A DNA stretch of 64,000 nt, taken from positions 4,898,001 to 4,962,000 of the forward strand of contig JACCLO010000002.1 in NCBI GenBank assembly GCA_029448655.1. The letters are read 5' to 3'. Under the pieces are notes generated by a model. The model saw only the letters and a list, made by a program, of their open reading frames with translations. It had not been told where the DNA came from and ran no database searches. Below are positions 55,071 through 64,000 of this stretch, piece after piece. Numbering within the stretch: the stretch's first letter is position 1; every line of letters starts with the position of its first letter. The translations under genes and the position numbers were made by a program. This DNA comes from Wolfiporia cocos. Lineage: Eukaryota > Basidiomycota > Agaricomycetes > Polyporales > Phaeolaceae.

Positions 55071-58000
55071 ATGGCCAAACAACCACACGGTCTCGACTAC
55101 ATCCGCGACCCGCAACCCCCGCATCCATTCGCGGCCCAAACCCCGGCAGACGTCCCGCTCCCCGCCTCAATCGACCCGTTCCGCCCAGGGCAGTGGGTGA
55201 ACTACCAAGTACACGGCCTCCCCGACGACTTCGCACTCTTATCGGTAGCTGACAGTATCCATGCCCCCCGACAAAACATCGAAGTTGCTCCGGTCCACAC
55301 CGAAACCATTGGAGAAGCACGCCCCGCTCGCTCGCTAGCTTACGGAGCATCGGTTGAGGACCAAGGCCCAGGTGTGGAAAGGTTGGAACAGGCCTTCCAG
55401 ATGGCAAGGGAGCAGTCGAACACGGTACGCGCAGGGAGCCAACTAGGTCACATCGACTCGCCGCTCGCCATGCAGTGGGCATTCCCGCCCAACCCCACAA
55501 CGGCAGACTTCGGCGCGCGATGCCAGCAGGTAGTACAGGCAATGGTAGCAGTAGGGACATGGTCACGAGAAATGGGAGCTCGGTTCCTACTGGAGGCCCA
55601 ACAGTTGCAAGCGGACGCTCTCCAAGCCGGAGACGTGGCATCACTCCACAGCCAAGCACCACCCCCCGTCAGGACACCGATTTCGGCAGCAGAAAGTCGG
55701 TTCCGCCCGGTAGAAAACTGGGTCCGATCAGTGCACATGCACTCTCCCCAGCGGACACCGCGCGGATCCCGACCTCTCCCCACTCCCCCGACTCGTGGAA
55801 ATTCCCGGCAGACGAATCCATTCCTGCCCGGCTACACACCACCGGTACTCACGGCTCCAGCACCCGTCCGCCCCGACAGCTTTGCCCAGGCAGTCCGTCC
55901 GCCACCATCGCATGACATGTTCGGTCACCCAGTGCCAGCACAGAATGCGCCCGTGAACACCTGGGGAGCCGCGCCTCTCCAGGGAACTCGTGCGTCTATG
56001 TGGAGGCCAATGAAACCGGCATCGTCGCAGTGGGACGCGTACTCAATACTGCCCGAACCACAACCTGACCCCCGGTACAAGTCAAAAGTCAGGGAACCGG
56101 AGGCCTTCACCGGCACCGGATTCACAGACTGGTACATGCGGCTCCAGCTGTACATCGACGACAACACCCCCATCCTCTTCACCGACTCGAAGAAGGTGGG
56201 CGCGGCGATCTCGCTGATCCGCGGCCCTAAGGTCGATTCGTGGGTAACGGCATTCACCAGGGAACATTACCTGGGAGGACAATGGAGGGTCAGCTGGCAA
56301 CGGTTCGTCTGGGAACTGCACCAAAAGTTCGATGACCCGGACCTGGAGAAAAAGGCGGCAGTAGCAGCAGAGCGACTCACCATGACGCTCGGTAAAGGCG
56401 AGGAATACTTCCAGGAGCTAGAACGACTCCTGGGAGAAGCCAAATACGACCGGGAGAACCAGGTGGTCCATAGCTGGGTCACCAGGGCCATCCCCAAGGA
56501 CATTTATTCCTCGGTTCACCAGGCATTCGTCGCCGCCACCGTCAACGACAAATCGCAACGCGGGTATAACATCCAGATCCCGGAGGATTACGAATCCTGG
56601 AAACAGGCCATCCTCCGGACCAACAATGCGATGCGTCGACTCCGGGACGAGGAAAAACTGCGGAGCAACAGGAGTACCACGGACAAGGGCAAGGAGCGGG
56701 CTAAGCCCGAGCGCGCTCCCCGAGCGGAACCAACAGCGGAAGAAAGGGCAAACTTGCTCAAGAGGAAGTGCCACTCTTGCAGCAAGACGCAGGCCGAGGC
56801 ACCCGGCAAAGGATGCACCAAGACATCCTGGCACCAGCCGAACTGGCGGCCCAAGACCAACACCACCCCCGCCGCCAGTGGATCCGGAACGCAGCGAACC
56901 CGGCAGGCTATCGAAGGGAATGAAGCTCCCACGGTCCTCAGCGAGATCCCCCAGGAGGACTTTGTCCGAATGGTGGCCGCCTGGGCCAAGGAGAACCCTG
57001 ACGCCGCAAAAGAAGCCGGGTTCGCACCCACTCAGGTAAGTCCCTCCCCCTCGAATCGCTTTTCAGTATTGGAAGTAGAAGAACCAGTAAACTCCAAAAA
57101 AAGTGACTCGGCTGCCACGGAGAACGACGAACCGGTGGATGGACTATATGGGCTACAGACCGGGGCCCCGATATTAGAATCAGTATCTGTACCTCTCGCA
57201 TCTGTAGAATCGGACATAGATGACGACGACGGAGCTTCAACATGCTCCGACGACTCGTTTGTAACAGCCTTGGAGGCGCCTCCCACTGGAGCGTGGCGGG
57301 AGGCAAATACCGTGCTTAATTCCTCCAATGTTAATGTAACATATGTTCCGATGGATGTGGATCCGGTAGTGACACCTGATGTGGAAATGGCAGACGCATC
57401 AGGTGCCACTAAGAAATCAGAAAAGAAAGTGCGGCGTAGACGCATCAAGAAAAAGACGGTCACGCTCGACATATACCTAGACCACCCGCGGGCAATCCCA
57501 CCTGAGCGTAAAAGCGAAGGTGCCGCCGGGTACGACCTCTACTCTGCGGAGGAGGTCATCGTTCCTAATGGGAAACGTATCACCGTAGACACTGGCATCA
57601 AAATCAGAATGCCAGCCGGTGTATACGGACGTATCGCTCCACGATCCGGACTCGCCCTCAAGGGAGTCGACGTGGAGGGCGGTGTAGTAGACGAAGACTA
57701 CACCGGCCGAGTAAAAGTCATACTGAATAATCAGACTGGAGCAGATTATCAGGTCGAGTATGGGGACAGAATCGCCCAGTTCATACTCGAATGCAACATG
57801 ACACCCAACACCAAGGTCGTCAAGACGATCCGCGAAACCACGCGGGGAACACAGGGTTTCGGTTCAACTGGCGAAAAACTCAGGGGAAGTGTAGTGGTCA
57901 TCCAGACGGGAAAACGGGGAAAGCAGATCGAAGTACCGATCACTCTCCACCGCCCCGACGGACGTGCCCTCTTCACAAAGGCTCTCATCGATTCCGGTTC

Positions 58001-58599
58001 CACTGGATCGGTGATCAGTAAGTCCTACGTGGAGGAACACCGACTCGAGCAGATCCCATTGGATCGCCCTATCAAGCTGTTCAACGCGGATGGATCAACC
58101 AACAGCATGGGGCTCATGACACACTATGTCGAGCTCCAAATGCAGATCGATACGCACTTGGAAATCCGCAAGTTCCACGTTACGGAACTCAGCTCTGCGG
58201 ACATCTTCCTAGGCTTCGACTGGCTCGAAGACCACAACCCCTCCATCGACTGGAAGAAGCGACGGATCACGTTCTCTTGTGACTGCGAACACGAGCAGAT
58301 CGAGGACGGTGATCACATTTATTACATTTTCGCTGACGCATGGATCCGAAACAGGGACGAGTGCAGAGCGGACATCGCCGAACGAGTCCGCGCCACAAAG
58401 GCAACCGAAATCGCCATCGCGACTGGCAAAACCACGGAAGCCAAAACGTTCGAGGAGGTCGTACCCGAGTACTTGCACGAATTCAAAGACGTGTTTGAGG
58501 AAAAGGAATTCGACACACTCCCGGAACGGCGACCGTGGGACCATGCCATCGAGCTCCTCCCCAATTCGGAACCATACGCGGGCAAGATTTACGCCCTTT
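55071..58599 (+). pseudogene. Gypsy A gag-dUTPase-protease, cut by Gypsy B
   Basis: One open frame of 1176 codons from the ATG at 55071. Residues about 1-330 are Pro-rich; the capsid-like region (about 335-510) includes FVWELHQKFDDPDLEKK; a Cys-rich motif (KCHSCSKTQ..CTKTSWHQ) is near 565-585; an acidic linker follows; the dUTPase is about 797-935 (GAAGYDLYSAEE, APRSGLALKG, GVVDEDYTGRVKVILNN, YGDRIAQFIL, RGTQGFGSTG); the protease is near 970 (ALIDSGSTGS). The frame ends in the segment just before RT (YAGKIYAL), where Gypsy B is inserted. Codon use is GC-rich, in contrast to the homologous Gypsy C. The 33 codons beyond 58599 are LTR sequence, not Gypsy A. No stop is present before the break, so the insertion looks recent. 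Confidence 0.9.
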
Positions 58600-59299
58600 T
58601 GACACAGACTAGACTGTGGGACTCACACTATAACCTTGTAGGCGACTTGAAGGAGTTGCAGAAGGTTGGTGAGGAGACTAGTGGGCGCAAGCAGAGATGA
58701 TATGTGACTGTGCGAATGCAGAGAACAAATCTAAGGCTTATCCGCAGTGATAGCCCTACTTATATACATGCTTTGTTTGGTTACCGGTAAGGGAGCCAAA
58801 CATGAAGGTGGTCTGTGCGCAGACATAACTAATATGGTTAAGTCGTAAACTACAATAGACCATGTGCGCCGGTAATGGCCGCACCAGTAAGATCGTTTGT
58901 TTGGACCGTAGGTCCATGTTGTGGAAGTGGCTGTAGCTACGTTAGTAAGCCATGCATGTGATTCTTATATACCGGTATCGGGATATGAGTAATCGTGAGG
59001 GCATTGGCATGTGATAACGAGCGGGCCGCTTATCCAATTGTACTGACATAGCCCGGTACCGGGATATGAGTAAGGCGCGTGACACCGGAGGTTAGTCCGC
59101 TGAGTCATTGACGCGTACAAACGTGTTATGTACGTGTTGTTATGACAGGTGGACGTATACCGCGTTGTGTACGTGTTGTTTGGTTGCGTGTACGTGTAGA
59201 CGGGCGCTTAGCAGCGTAAATGTCTACAAGGTCGTAGAAATACCAGATAAATAGGTAAAAATACGGGAAAAAATAGTGGCATGTCCCAAATCTGTGACA
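58600..59299 (-). mobile_element. 3' LTR of Gypsy B
   Basis: 700 bp, TGACACAGACTAGACTG to CAAATCTGTGACA on the plus strand. It is directly preceded, in element orientation, by a polypurine tract (GAAGAGGGGGTAA, 59300-59312). It has a TATATACATG box near 58762 and repeated CGGTATCGGGATATGAG words (58972 and 59053 region). Confidence 0.88.
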
Positions 59300-59312
59300 T
59301 TACCCCCTCTTC
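59300..59312 (-). other. polypurine tract of Gypsy B
   Basis: On the minus strand GAAGAGGGGGTAA ends at the LTR boundary, the normal plus-strand primer site of an LTR retrotransposon. Confidence 0.8.
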
Positions 59313-59338
59313 AGGTTTCATTGTCCCTAATGGAACGA

Positions 59339-62300
59339 TTACTTTCCTGTGGAGCCGAATCCACCAGTACCGCGCTCGGATTTAATCTTTTCAAAGTAAG
59401 ATTTTCCGTGTAGTGTAATGTGCGGGTCCTTAGCAACTTCGCAGATGAGCTGAGCAATCTTATCACCGGCCCGGATATCGATAGATATGTCGGAGTGATT
59501 CCGGAGAATGATGATTACTTCGCCTTGATAATCGTGGTCGATGACGCCACCCATTACGTCTATGCCTTTGCGGGCGAGACTAGAGCGGGGGGCGATACGT
59601 CCGTAAGTGCCGAAAGGTACCTGGATCTTCAGTTTGGTGTTGTATTCTGTCTGCCCGTGAGCTGGCAGAACGTCGCCCGTTGCAGTGTACAGGTCAAACC
59701 CAACCGAGTCCTTGGTTCCCTTTTCCGGCATTCGGCCGCCTTCACCGACTACGATTTTCAAGTCCGCGTTTTGGTTAATGTCAGCTGACATCCATCCCCC
59801 GTCGGGGTGTCTAACCATGCGCTGCTTAGGATCCTTCGCAAATTCTTCGCGATACTGCGGCCAGTCGTCTGGCCACGTGCATTCGTCGGCTTCCCAGTCG
59901 TCGCTATCAGGGTCGAAGACGTGAACTGCTTCTTTCCTTCTAGCTGATCGCCTGAGGGGGACATCCTGCATTGGAATAGGGTGTGAAGCCTTGTATTCCT
60001 GCAAAATGTCGTATGCCGAGTCGAGATCCGCTTCGCGTACCCAGGAGTCATCATTGATACCGAATCCCTTCCAACGGATTCTGTATTCAACTCTTCCTGC
60101 GCGGAGACGATGATCTAAGATCTTCTCGACTTCCCATAACTCCTCGCCATCGACCATTTCTGGTTGAGGCTCTGGTTTTTTCTGGTGCACAGGGTCCTTG
60201 TACATGACCAACTTGGAAGCGTGGAATACTGGGTGGTAAGCCCTGTATTGCTCGTCCATGTGTACCCTAAAGGTGACCGGAGATAATTGTTCAATTATCT
60301 TAAATGGTCCCAGATAGCGTGGACTAAGACTTCTTTCGGAGTCTTGCCAGCTTCGGGCGTCAACGAGAACTTTGTCGCCGACTTTAAACGGTACCGAGCG
60401 CTTATGTTGATCGTAGTACCAAGACCAGCGTTCAGCAGCCAGTTTCATTGCTGCCTTAGCTTGTTCTTGTGCTGACCATCGTTCGTAAGCAATGACATTT
60501 AGGTCCGTGTATGGTGTTGGACGTAAATTCGTAGGTCCTGCATTAGGGTGCCTTCCTAGTTCGACAAAGAATGGGCTATTCTTTGTTGTTTCACTAGCCG
60601 CGTTGTTGTACGCGAATTCAGCCGTTGGGAGAAACCATGACCAGTTATCCTTCTGAATAACATCGATGTAACATCTAAGATATTGTTCCAGGATCTGGTT
60701 AACTCTCTCCGTCTGGCCATCCGCTTGCGGGTGATAGGCGGTTGTCATTGACCGTTGGATTCCCAATTGCTCACACCATCCCTTGAATAAGGCGGCTGCG
60801 AATTGCGGGCCTCTATCCGAAATGATTTGTTTCGGAAGTCCGTGGTTCGGATAAATCCGAAGGTACAGGAGGTTCGCTAATTCTTTTGCCGTTATTTTGT
60901 CGGACGTGGGAATGAAATGTGCTCGTTTGGTAAGCCGGTCCACTATTACCATAATAGCATTGAATTGTTTCAATTCGCCGCTGGGTGGTAGGTGGACGAT
61001 AAGGTCAATTGTGACGGTGTCCCAAGGTGCTTCCGGAACTGGGAGCGGTTGCAGGGGTCCGTACGGGGTCTGGTTGTGGTTCTTCATGCGTTGACATGTG
61101 TCACAACCTTCCACGTATTGCTTCACCATCGTGGTCATTCCAGGCCACCAGTAATTACGTGATAGAAGTTCATAGGTCTTCCATCGTCCGAAGTGTCCGG
61201 CAGTCACATGGTCATGATGTAACTCCAGGATCTTCGTGCGCAATTCCTTAGGCTCTTTTGGAACGTACACTTTTCCTCGTCTGAGGAGTAATCCGGCCTC
61301 CATGTTCCATTCCTGGAGATCTTTACCGAATTCCTTGGGACCACTTTTCAGTAGTTCCTGGTAATCTTTGGTAATTTGATCGTCCATGAGGGCTTGTCGG
61401 ATTTGTCGTAGAAGGTCCTCGTCGCCTGATTGTATCTCCTGCTGTGACGCTTCTAGCGCCCTAACCGTAAAGTATTCCGGTTTCAGCAAAATTTGATCGC
61501 GATTGTCGAGTTCCACCCCCTCTTCATGGTCTGGCCTCCGTGACAGAGGATCAGCCGTGAGCATTGTTTTACCGGGTTTGTGACACATGGTGAAGTTGAA
61601 CCTTGTCAGGTAAAGACTCCAACGTGCCTGTCTCCGGGTTAGCCGTTGTGCCGATTTGAAATATGTCAGGTTGAGATGATCCGACCATACTTCAAATTTG
61701 TGTGGGTGTCCTTCGAGGTAATGTCTCCATTCCTCTAGAGCGCGGATGATTGCGAGCAACTCCTTATCGTAAATCTCATAGTTCCTTTCGGGTGCTGATA
61801 GAGATTTCGAGTAAAAGGCTACCGGGTGCCAGAGCTTATCCTCCGAAGAGTATTGCGATAGCACTGCACCAGTTGCGTAATCGGAAGAATCCGCTTCCAC
61901 GCGGAACGGGGATTCCTGATCTGGGATCCGGAGTATTGGAGCCGATGTGAAAGCTTCCTTGAGAGTTTGGAAGGCTTCCGCTTGTTCGGGTCCCCAGTTC
62001 CACTGCGTGTTTTTCTTGGACAGTTCGGTTAACGGCTTAACCACTTTGGAGAAGTCTTTAATGAACCGCCGGTAGTAGTTGGCGAAGCCAACAAAGGCCT
62101 GGACGTCCTTCACCTTGGCAGGTGTAGGCCAGTCCATTACGCCGGCTACCTTCTTAGGGTCCATTTCGACTTTTCCTTTGGAAATGATCATTCCCAGGTA
62201 TTCAATACTGCTTTGTTCGAAGAAGCACTTTTCAGGCTTCGCGAACAAGTCGTTGTCTTGCAAGATTTGTAATACTTGCTTGACAATACGACGGTGTTCC

Positions 62301-63874
62301 AACAGGTCGTTTCCGAACACAAGGATGTCGTCTAGGTAGACAATGACCTTTCCTTCTCTGATAAGGTCACCTAGGATATCGTTCATCATGTGTTGGAACG
62401 TGCTGGGTGCATTACAAAAACCGAAGTACATGACTACAGCTTCGTAAAGGCCGTTAGGCGTAATGAATGCGGTCTTCCATTCATCTCCCTCCTTGATTCT
62501 TACGTTGTTGTAACCCCAACGCAAGTCGAGCTTCGTAAATATCGAAGCCTGGCTAAGCTTATCGATAAGCTCGTCTATGCGTGGGAGAGGGTACCTGTTT
62601 TTAATGGTTAAGTCGTTTACCTTTCGGTAATCGACTACCATTCGGGCTCCACCGTCTTTTTTAGGGACGAAGAAGACCGGGCTCGCGATCGGGGATTTTG
62701 AGTGTCGGATGTAGCCCTTCCGTAACTCTTCCTGAATCCACTGATCTAGCGAGTTCGCTTCCTGAGGAGACATCTTGTATGCCTTACTCGGGGGCGGTAG
62801 CACCGCGTCATCGGGGAAGTCGATGGCATGGTCGTATGGTTTCCGCTCGGGCATCCTTTCGGATGCGCGCTGAGAAAATACCGTGGGACCAAACTCCTGG
62901 TATTCCTCCGGAACCAAGGATTTCCATTTCTGGAGATCCGCATCTGTCAGGAATTCATCATCCGACTTCTCCGTTATCGACTGAATGGCATCGACTAGGA
63001 ATTCCGTTCCTTCGTCAAGGGTGTTCACCCAAGCGACAAAGGGATTCTCAGGCTCCTCTAAGCCGAGAAAATCTATTGGAAAATCGTTGATGATCTGATA
63101 GATGTTGCGGGGTTCAATTTCGTCTTCTTCCTCAGAAATCGAAACCCGTTTGCCATGTTTGCATTTTTCCGTACACCGATATGTGAAGGTTCCTTCCGTC
63201 CAGTTGAAGTCCGGGTTGTGTTTCAGGAACCAATCATATCCGAGGATCACATCCGCATTCTGTACGTCCATTACGTACAAGAATTCGGTGGACTTGTGTT
63301 CCTCGTGCACCATATAAGCTTTTACTGCCATATTGATATTACCGGCGGTATTAGAGGTACCGTCGGCGTTACGAATCTCGAGAGGCGAAGGTAGTTTCTG
63401 AGTGACTAACTTCTCCTCATGGACGAGTTTCTTATCTATGACGCTTATTGATGCACCGGTGTCGATTAATGCCATGGCGTTTACTTTCTTTCCATATACC
63501 CACAGTTCCACTTCGATAGAGAACGATTTATTGTCGTCTCGAGAATCGTTTCCATGTACATTATACAAAGTGAAAAACTTCGACGCGAGCGGGTCAGGAT
63601 AAAAGTATTTTACAGGAGGGGCACGTGTAGCTAGTGTCCTTGTCCTCCGGGCAAAGTCCATTGCCGAGTTACCGAATATACCGAGATGGGATACCGGGTG
63701 ACGTACGACCGCCTTATCTTCCCACAAGATAAGGGGTCTCTGTGAAGCCTCTTCGTAGAGGTGCGCTTCTTCGGGGCGCTGTACACTCCCAGCCGCTGCG
63801 GGGCTGGTGTGTTCTTCACAGAACGTCTTCGAGACGTGTGGTTGGGGCGAGGGGAACCGAGATGGTCCCGACAT
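59339..63874 (-). CDS. pol: Gypsy B pol: protease, RT, RNase H, integrase, chromodomain, dUTPase
   Basis: An intact frame of 1511 codons. Order with approximate residues: aspartic protease (DTG at 138-140), RT (catalytic YLDD near 513), RNase H (EIYDKELLAI near 690), integrase (Zn motif HHDH..HFGRW..CDTCQRMK near 880-920; DRGPQFAAAL; QADGQTERVNQ), GPY/F-like module (RYLGPFKIIEQ), chromodomain (ELWEVEKILDHRLR to SWVREADLD, about 1242-1295) and a C-terminal trimeric-type dUTPase (about 1378-1511) with all five motifs: DSVGFDLYTA, APRSSLARKG, GVIDHDYQGEV, AGDKIAQLI and RGTGGFGSTG. The chromodomain would target insertion to modified chromatin; the dUTPase would lower uracil incorporation into cDNA (inference). 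The frame overlaps the end of gag in the +1 frame. No lesion is visible, so the element may be active. Confidence 0.93.
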   Translation of the reverse strand: MSGPSRFPSPQPHVSKTFCEEHTSPAAAGSVQRPEEAHLYEEASQRPLILWEDKAVVRHPVSHLGIFGNSAMDFARRTRTLATRAPPVKYFYPDPLASKFFTLYNVHGNDSRDDNKSFSIEVELWVYGKKVNAMALIDTGASISVIDKKLVHEEKLVTQKLPSPLEIRNADGTSNTAGNINMAVKAYMVHEEHKSTEFLYVMDVQNADVILGYDWFLKHNPDFNWTEGTFTYRCTEKCKHGKRVSISEEEDEIEPRNIYQIINDFPIDFLGLEEPENPFVAWVNTLDEGTEFLVDAIQSITEKSDDEFLTDADLQKWKSLVPEEYQEFGPTVFSQRASERMPERKPYDHAIDFPDDAVLPPPSKAYKMSPQEANSLDQWIQEELRKGYIRHSKSPIASPVFFVPKKDGGARMVVDYRKVNDLTIKNRYPLPRIDELIDKLSQASIFTKLDLRWGYNNVRIKEGDEWKTAFITPNGLYEAVVMYFGFCNAPSTFQHMMNDILGDLIREGKVIVYLDDILVFGNDLLEHRRIVKQVLQILQDNDLFAKPEKCFFEQSSIEYLGMIISKGKVEMDPKKVAGVMDWPTPAKVKDVQAFVGFANYYRRFIKDFSKVVKPLTELSKKNTQWNWGPEQAEAFQTLKEAFTSAPILRIPDQESPFRVEADSSDYATGAVLSQYSSEDKLWHPVAFYSKSLSAPERNYEIYDKELLAIIRALEEWRHYLEGHPHKFEVWSDHLNLTYFKSAQRLTRRQARWSLYLTRFNFTMCHKPGKTMLTADPLSRRPDHEEGVELDNRDQILLKPEYFTVRALEASQQEIQSGDEDLLRQIRQALMDDQITKDYQELLKSGPKEFGKDLQEWNMEAGLLLRRGKVYVPKEPKELRTKILELHHDHVTAGHFGRWKTYELLSRNYWWPGMTTMVKQYVEGCDTCQRMKNHNQTPYGPLQPLPVPEAPWDTVTIDLIVHLPPSGELKQFNAIMVIVDRLTKRAHFIPTSDKITAKELANLLYLRIYPNHGLPKQIISDRGPQFAAALFKGWCEQLGIQRSMTTAYHPQADGQTERVNQILEQYLRCYIDVIQKDNWSWFLPTAEFAYNNAASETTKNSPFFVELGRHPNAGPTNLRPTPYTDLNVIAYERWSAQEQAKAAMKLAAERWSWYYDQHKRSVPFKVGDKVLVDARSWQDSERSLSPRYLGPFKIIEQLSPVTFRVHMDEQYRAYHPVFHASKLVMYKDPVHQKKPEPQPEMVDGEELWEVEKILDHRLRAGRVEYRIRWKGFGINDDSWVREADLDSAYDILQEYKASHPIPMQDVPLRRSARRKEAVHVFDPDSDDWEADECTWPDDWPQYREEFAKDPKQRMVRHPDGGWMSADINQNADLKIVVGEGGRMPEKGTKDSVGFDLYTATGDVLPAHGQTEYNTKLKIQVPFGTYGRIAPRSSLARKGIDVMGGVIDHDYQGEVIIILRNHSDISIDIRAGDKIAQLICEVAKDPHITLHGKSYFEKIKSERGTGGFGSTGK

Positions 63875-64000
63875 TGGCGACGGTGGTGGCGGGGGCCGAG
63901 GGTCCTGCTGAGCTTGAGTCAGCTGTCACTTCTTCCCAGATTGTTCGGGCACGATACGTCTTGCCATCCGCGGGGGGCGCCGAGTACGGCTTCTTGCCAG
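63816..64000 (-). CDS. gag: Gypsy B gag, 3' end only
   Basis: The minus-strand frame enters the window at 64000 (GKKPYSAPPADGKTYRAR) and ends with TGA at 63818-63816. It is Pro/Ser/Ala-rich at the end. The pol ATG at 63874 lies inside it in the +1 frame, an overlap of 59 nt; the pol frame is open from about 63925. Confidence 0.6.
   Translation of the reverse strand, partial: GKKPYSAPPADGKTYRARTIWEEVTADSSSAGPSAPATTVANVGTISVPLAPTTRLEDVL

Larger units (their letters stand above)
58600..64000 (-). mobile_element. Gypsy B, chromodomain- and dUTPase-containing, continues past window
   Basis: Minus-strand Ty3/Gypsy element inserted into Gypsy A. The window holds its 3' LTR, polypurine tract, complete pol and the end of gag; the 5' part is outside. 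The left flank CCTTT (58595-58599) should reappear beyond the 5' LTR if it is the target duplication. Confidence 0.9.

Noticed and set aside
58600..58700. C-terminal 33 codons of the Gypsy A frame
   Set aside because: They are read-through into the Gypsy B LTR, not part of the Gypsy A polyprotein.
59420..63600. Plus-strand open frames across Gypsy B
   Set aside because: All lie antisense to an intact 1511-codon pol with recognisable domains.

Overview
The window is eukaryotic and most likely comes from an agaricomycete fungus (Basidiomycota). The evidence is short spliceosomal introns of about 45-95 nt, a Plavaka-family transposase with many exons, chromodomain Ty3/Gypsy elements that encode a dUTPase, a Tad-like APE/RT/RNase H LINE, and fragments of the NuA4 subunit gene epl1. 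It is a transposon-dense region in which almost every insertion can be placed by its target-site duplication (TSD).

Layout. 0-0.76 kb: 5' part of an unrecognised four-exon gene. 2.1-6.7 kb: an apparently intact nine-exon Plavaka transposase. 7.4-12.65 kb: a decayed LTR element (coiled-coil ORF plus gag) whose gag is split by a solo LTR, itself split by a TIR element with tRNA-like arms. 12.65-14.0 kb: LTRs. 14.9-21.8 kb: a decayed minus-strand LINE carrying three secondary insertions. 22.1-25.8 kb: a BTB/POZ gene divergent from a DDE-integrase pseudogene that holds a hAT-type MITE. 25.9-32.2 kb: an epl1 pseudogene on the minus strand, split by a complete 4.6 kb hAT transposon with an apparently intact transposase. 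32.3-33.9 kb: an intact five-exon gene of unknown function. 34.2-37.5 kb: a Tc1/mariner-like element with one stop codon. 37.5-38.3 kb: a Pack-type TIR element. 38.3-43.6 kb: a diverged second copy of two of the preceding segments, joined at a tRNA-like TIR element and loaded with solo LTRs. 43.9-50.3 kb: an AT-rich Gypsy element (C) with several stops and a copia-like solo LTR. 50.5-53.8 kb: an ORF1-only LINE-like element with an 18-bp TSD, and two more hAT MITEs. 53.9-58.6 kb: the 5' half of a GC-rich Gypsy element (A). 58.6-64 kb: an intact minus-strand Gypsy element (B) inserted in A.

How it fits together. The apparently intact coding sequences are Plavaka, hAT, the BTB gene, the 438-aa gene and Gypsy B pol. 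Most other elements are disabled, usually by transition-type stops (CGA to TGA, TGG to TGA or TAG), as expected from cytosine-methylation decay or a RIP-like process. The most unusual features are the TIR element whose two arms each contain a tRNA-like Pol III promoter, dUTPase domains at two different positions in the Gypsy polyproteins, the ORF1-only element that shares its 3' end with the LINE, and a 481-bp perfectly identical tract inside otherwise diverged duplicates.
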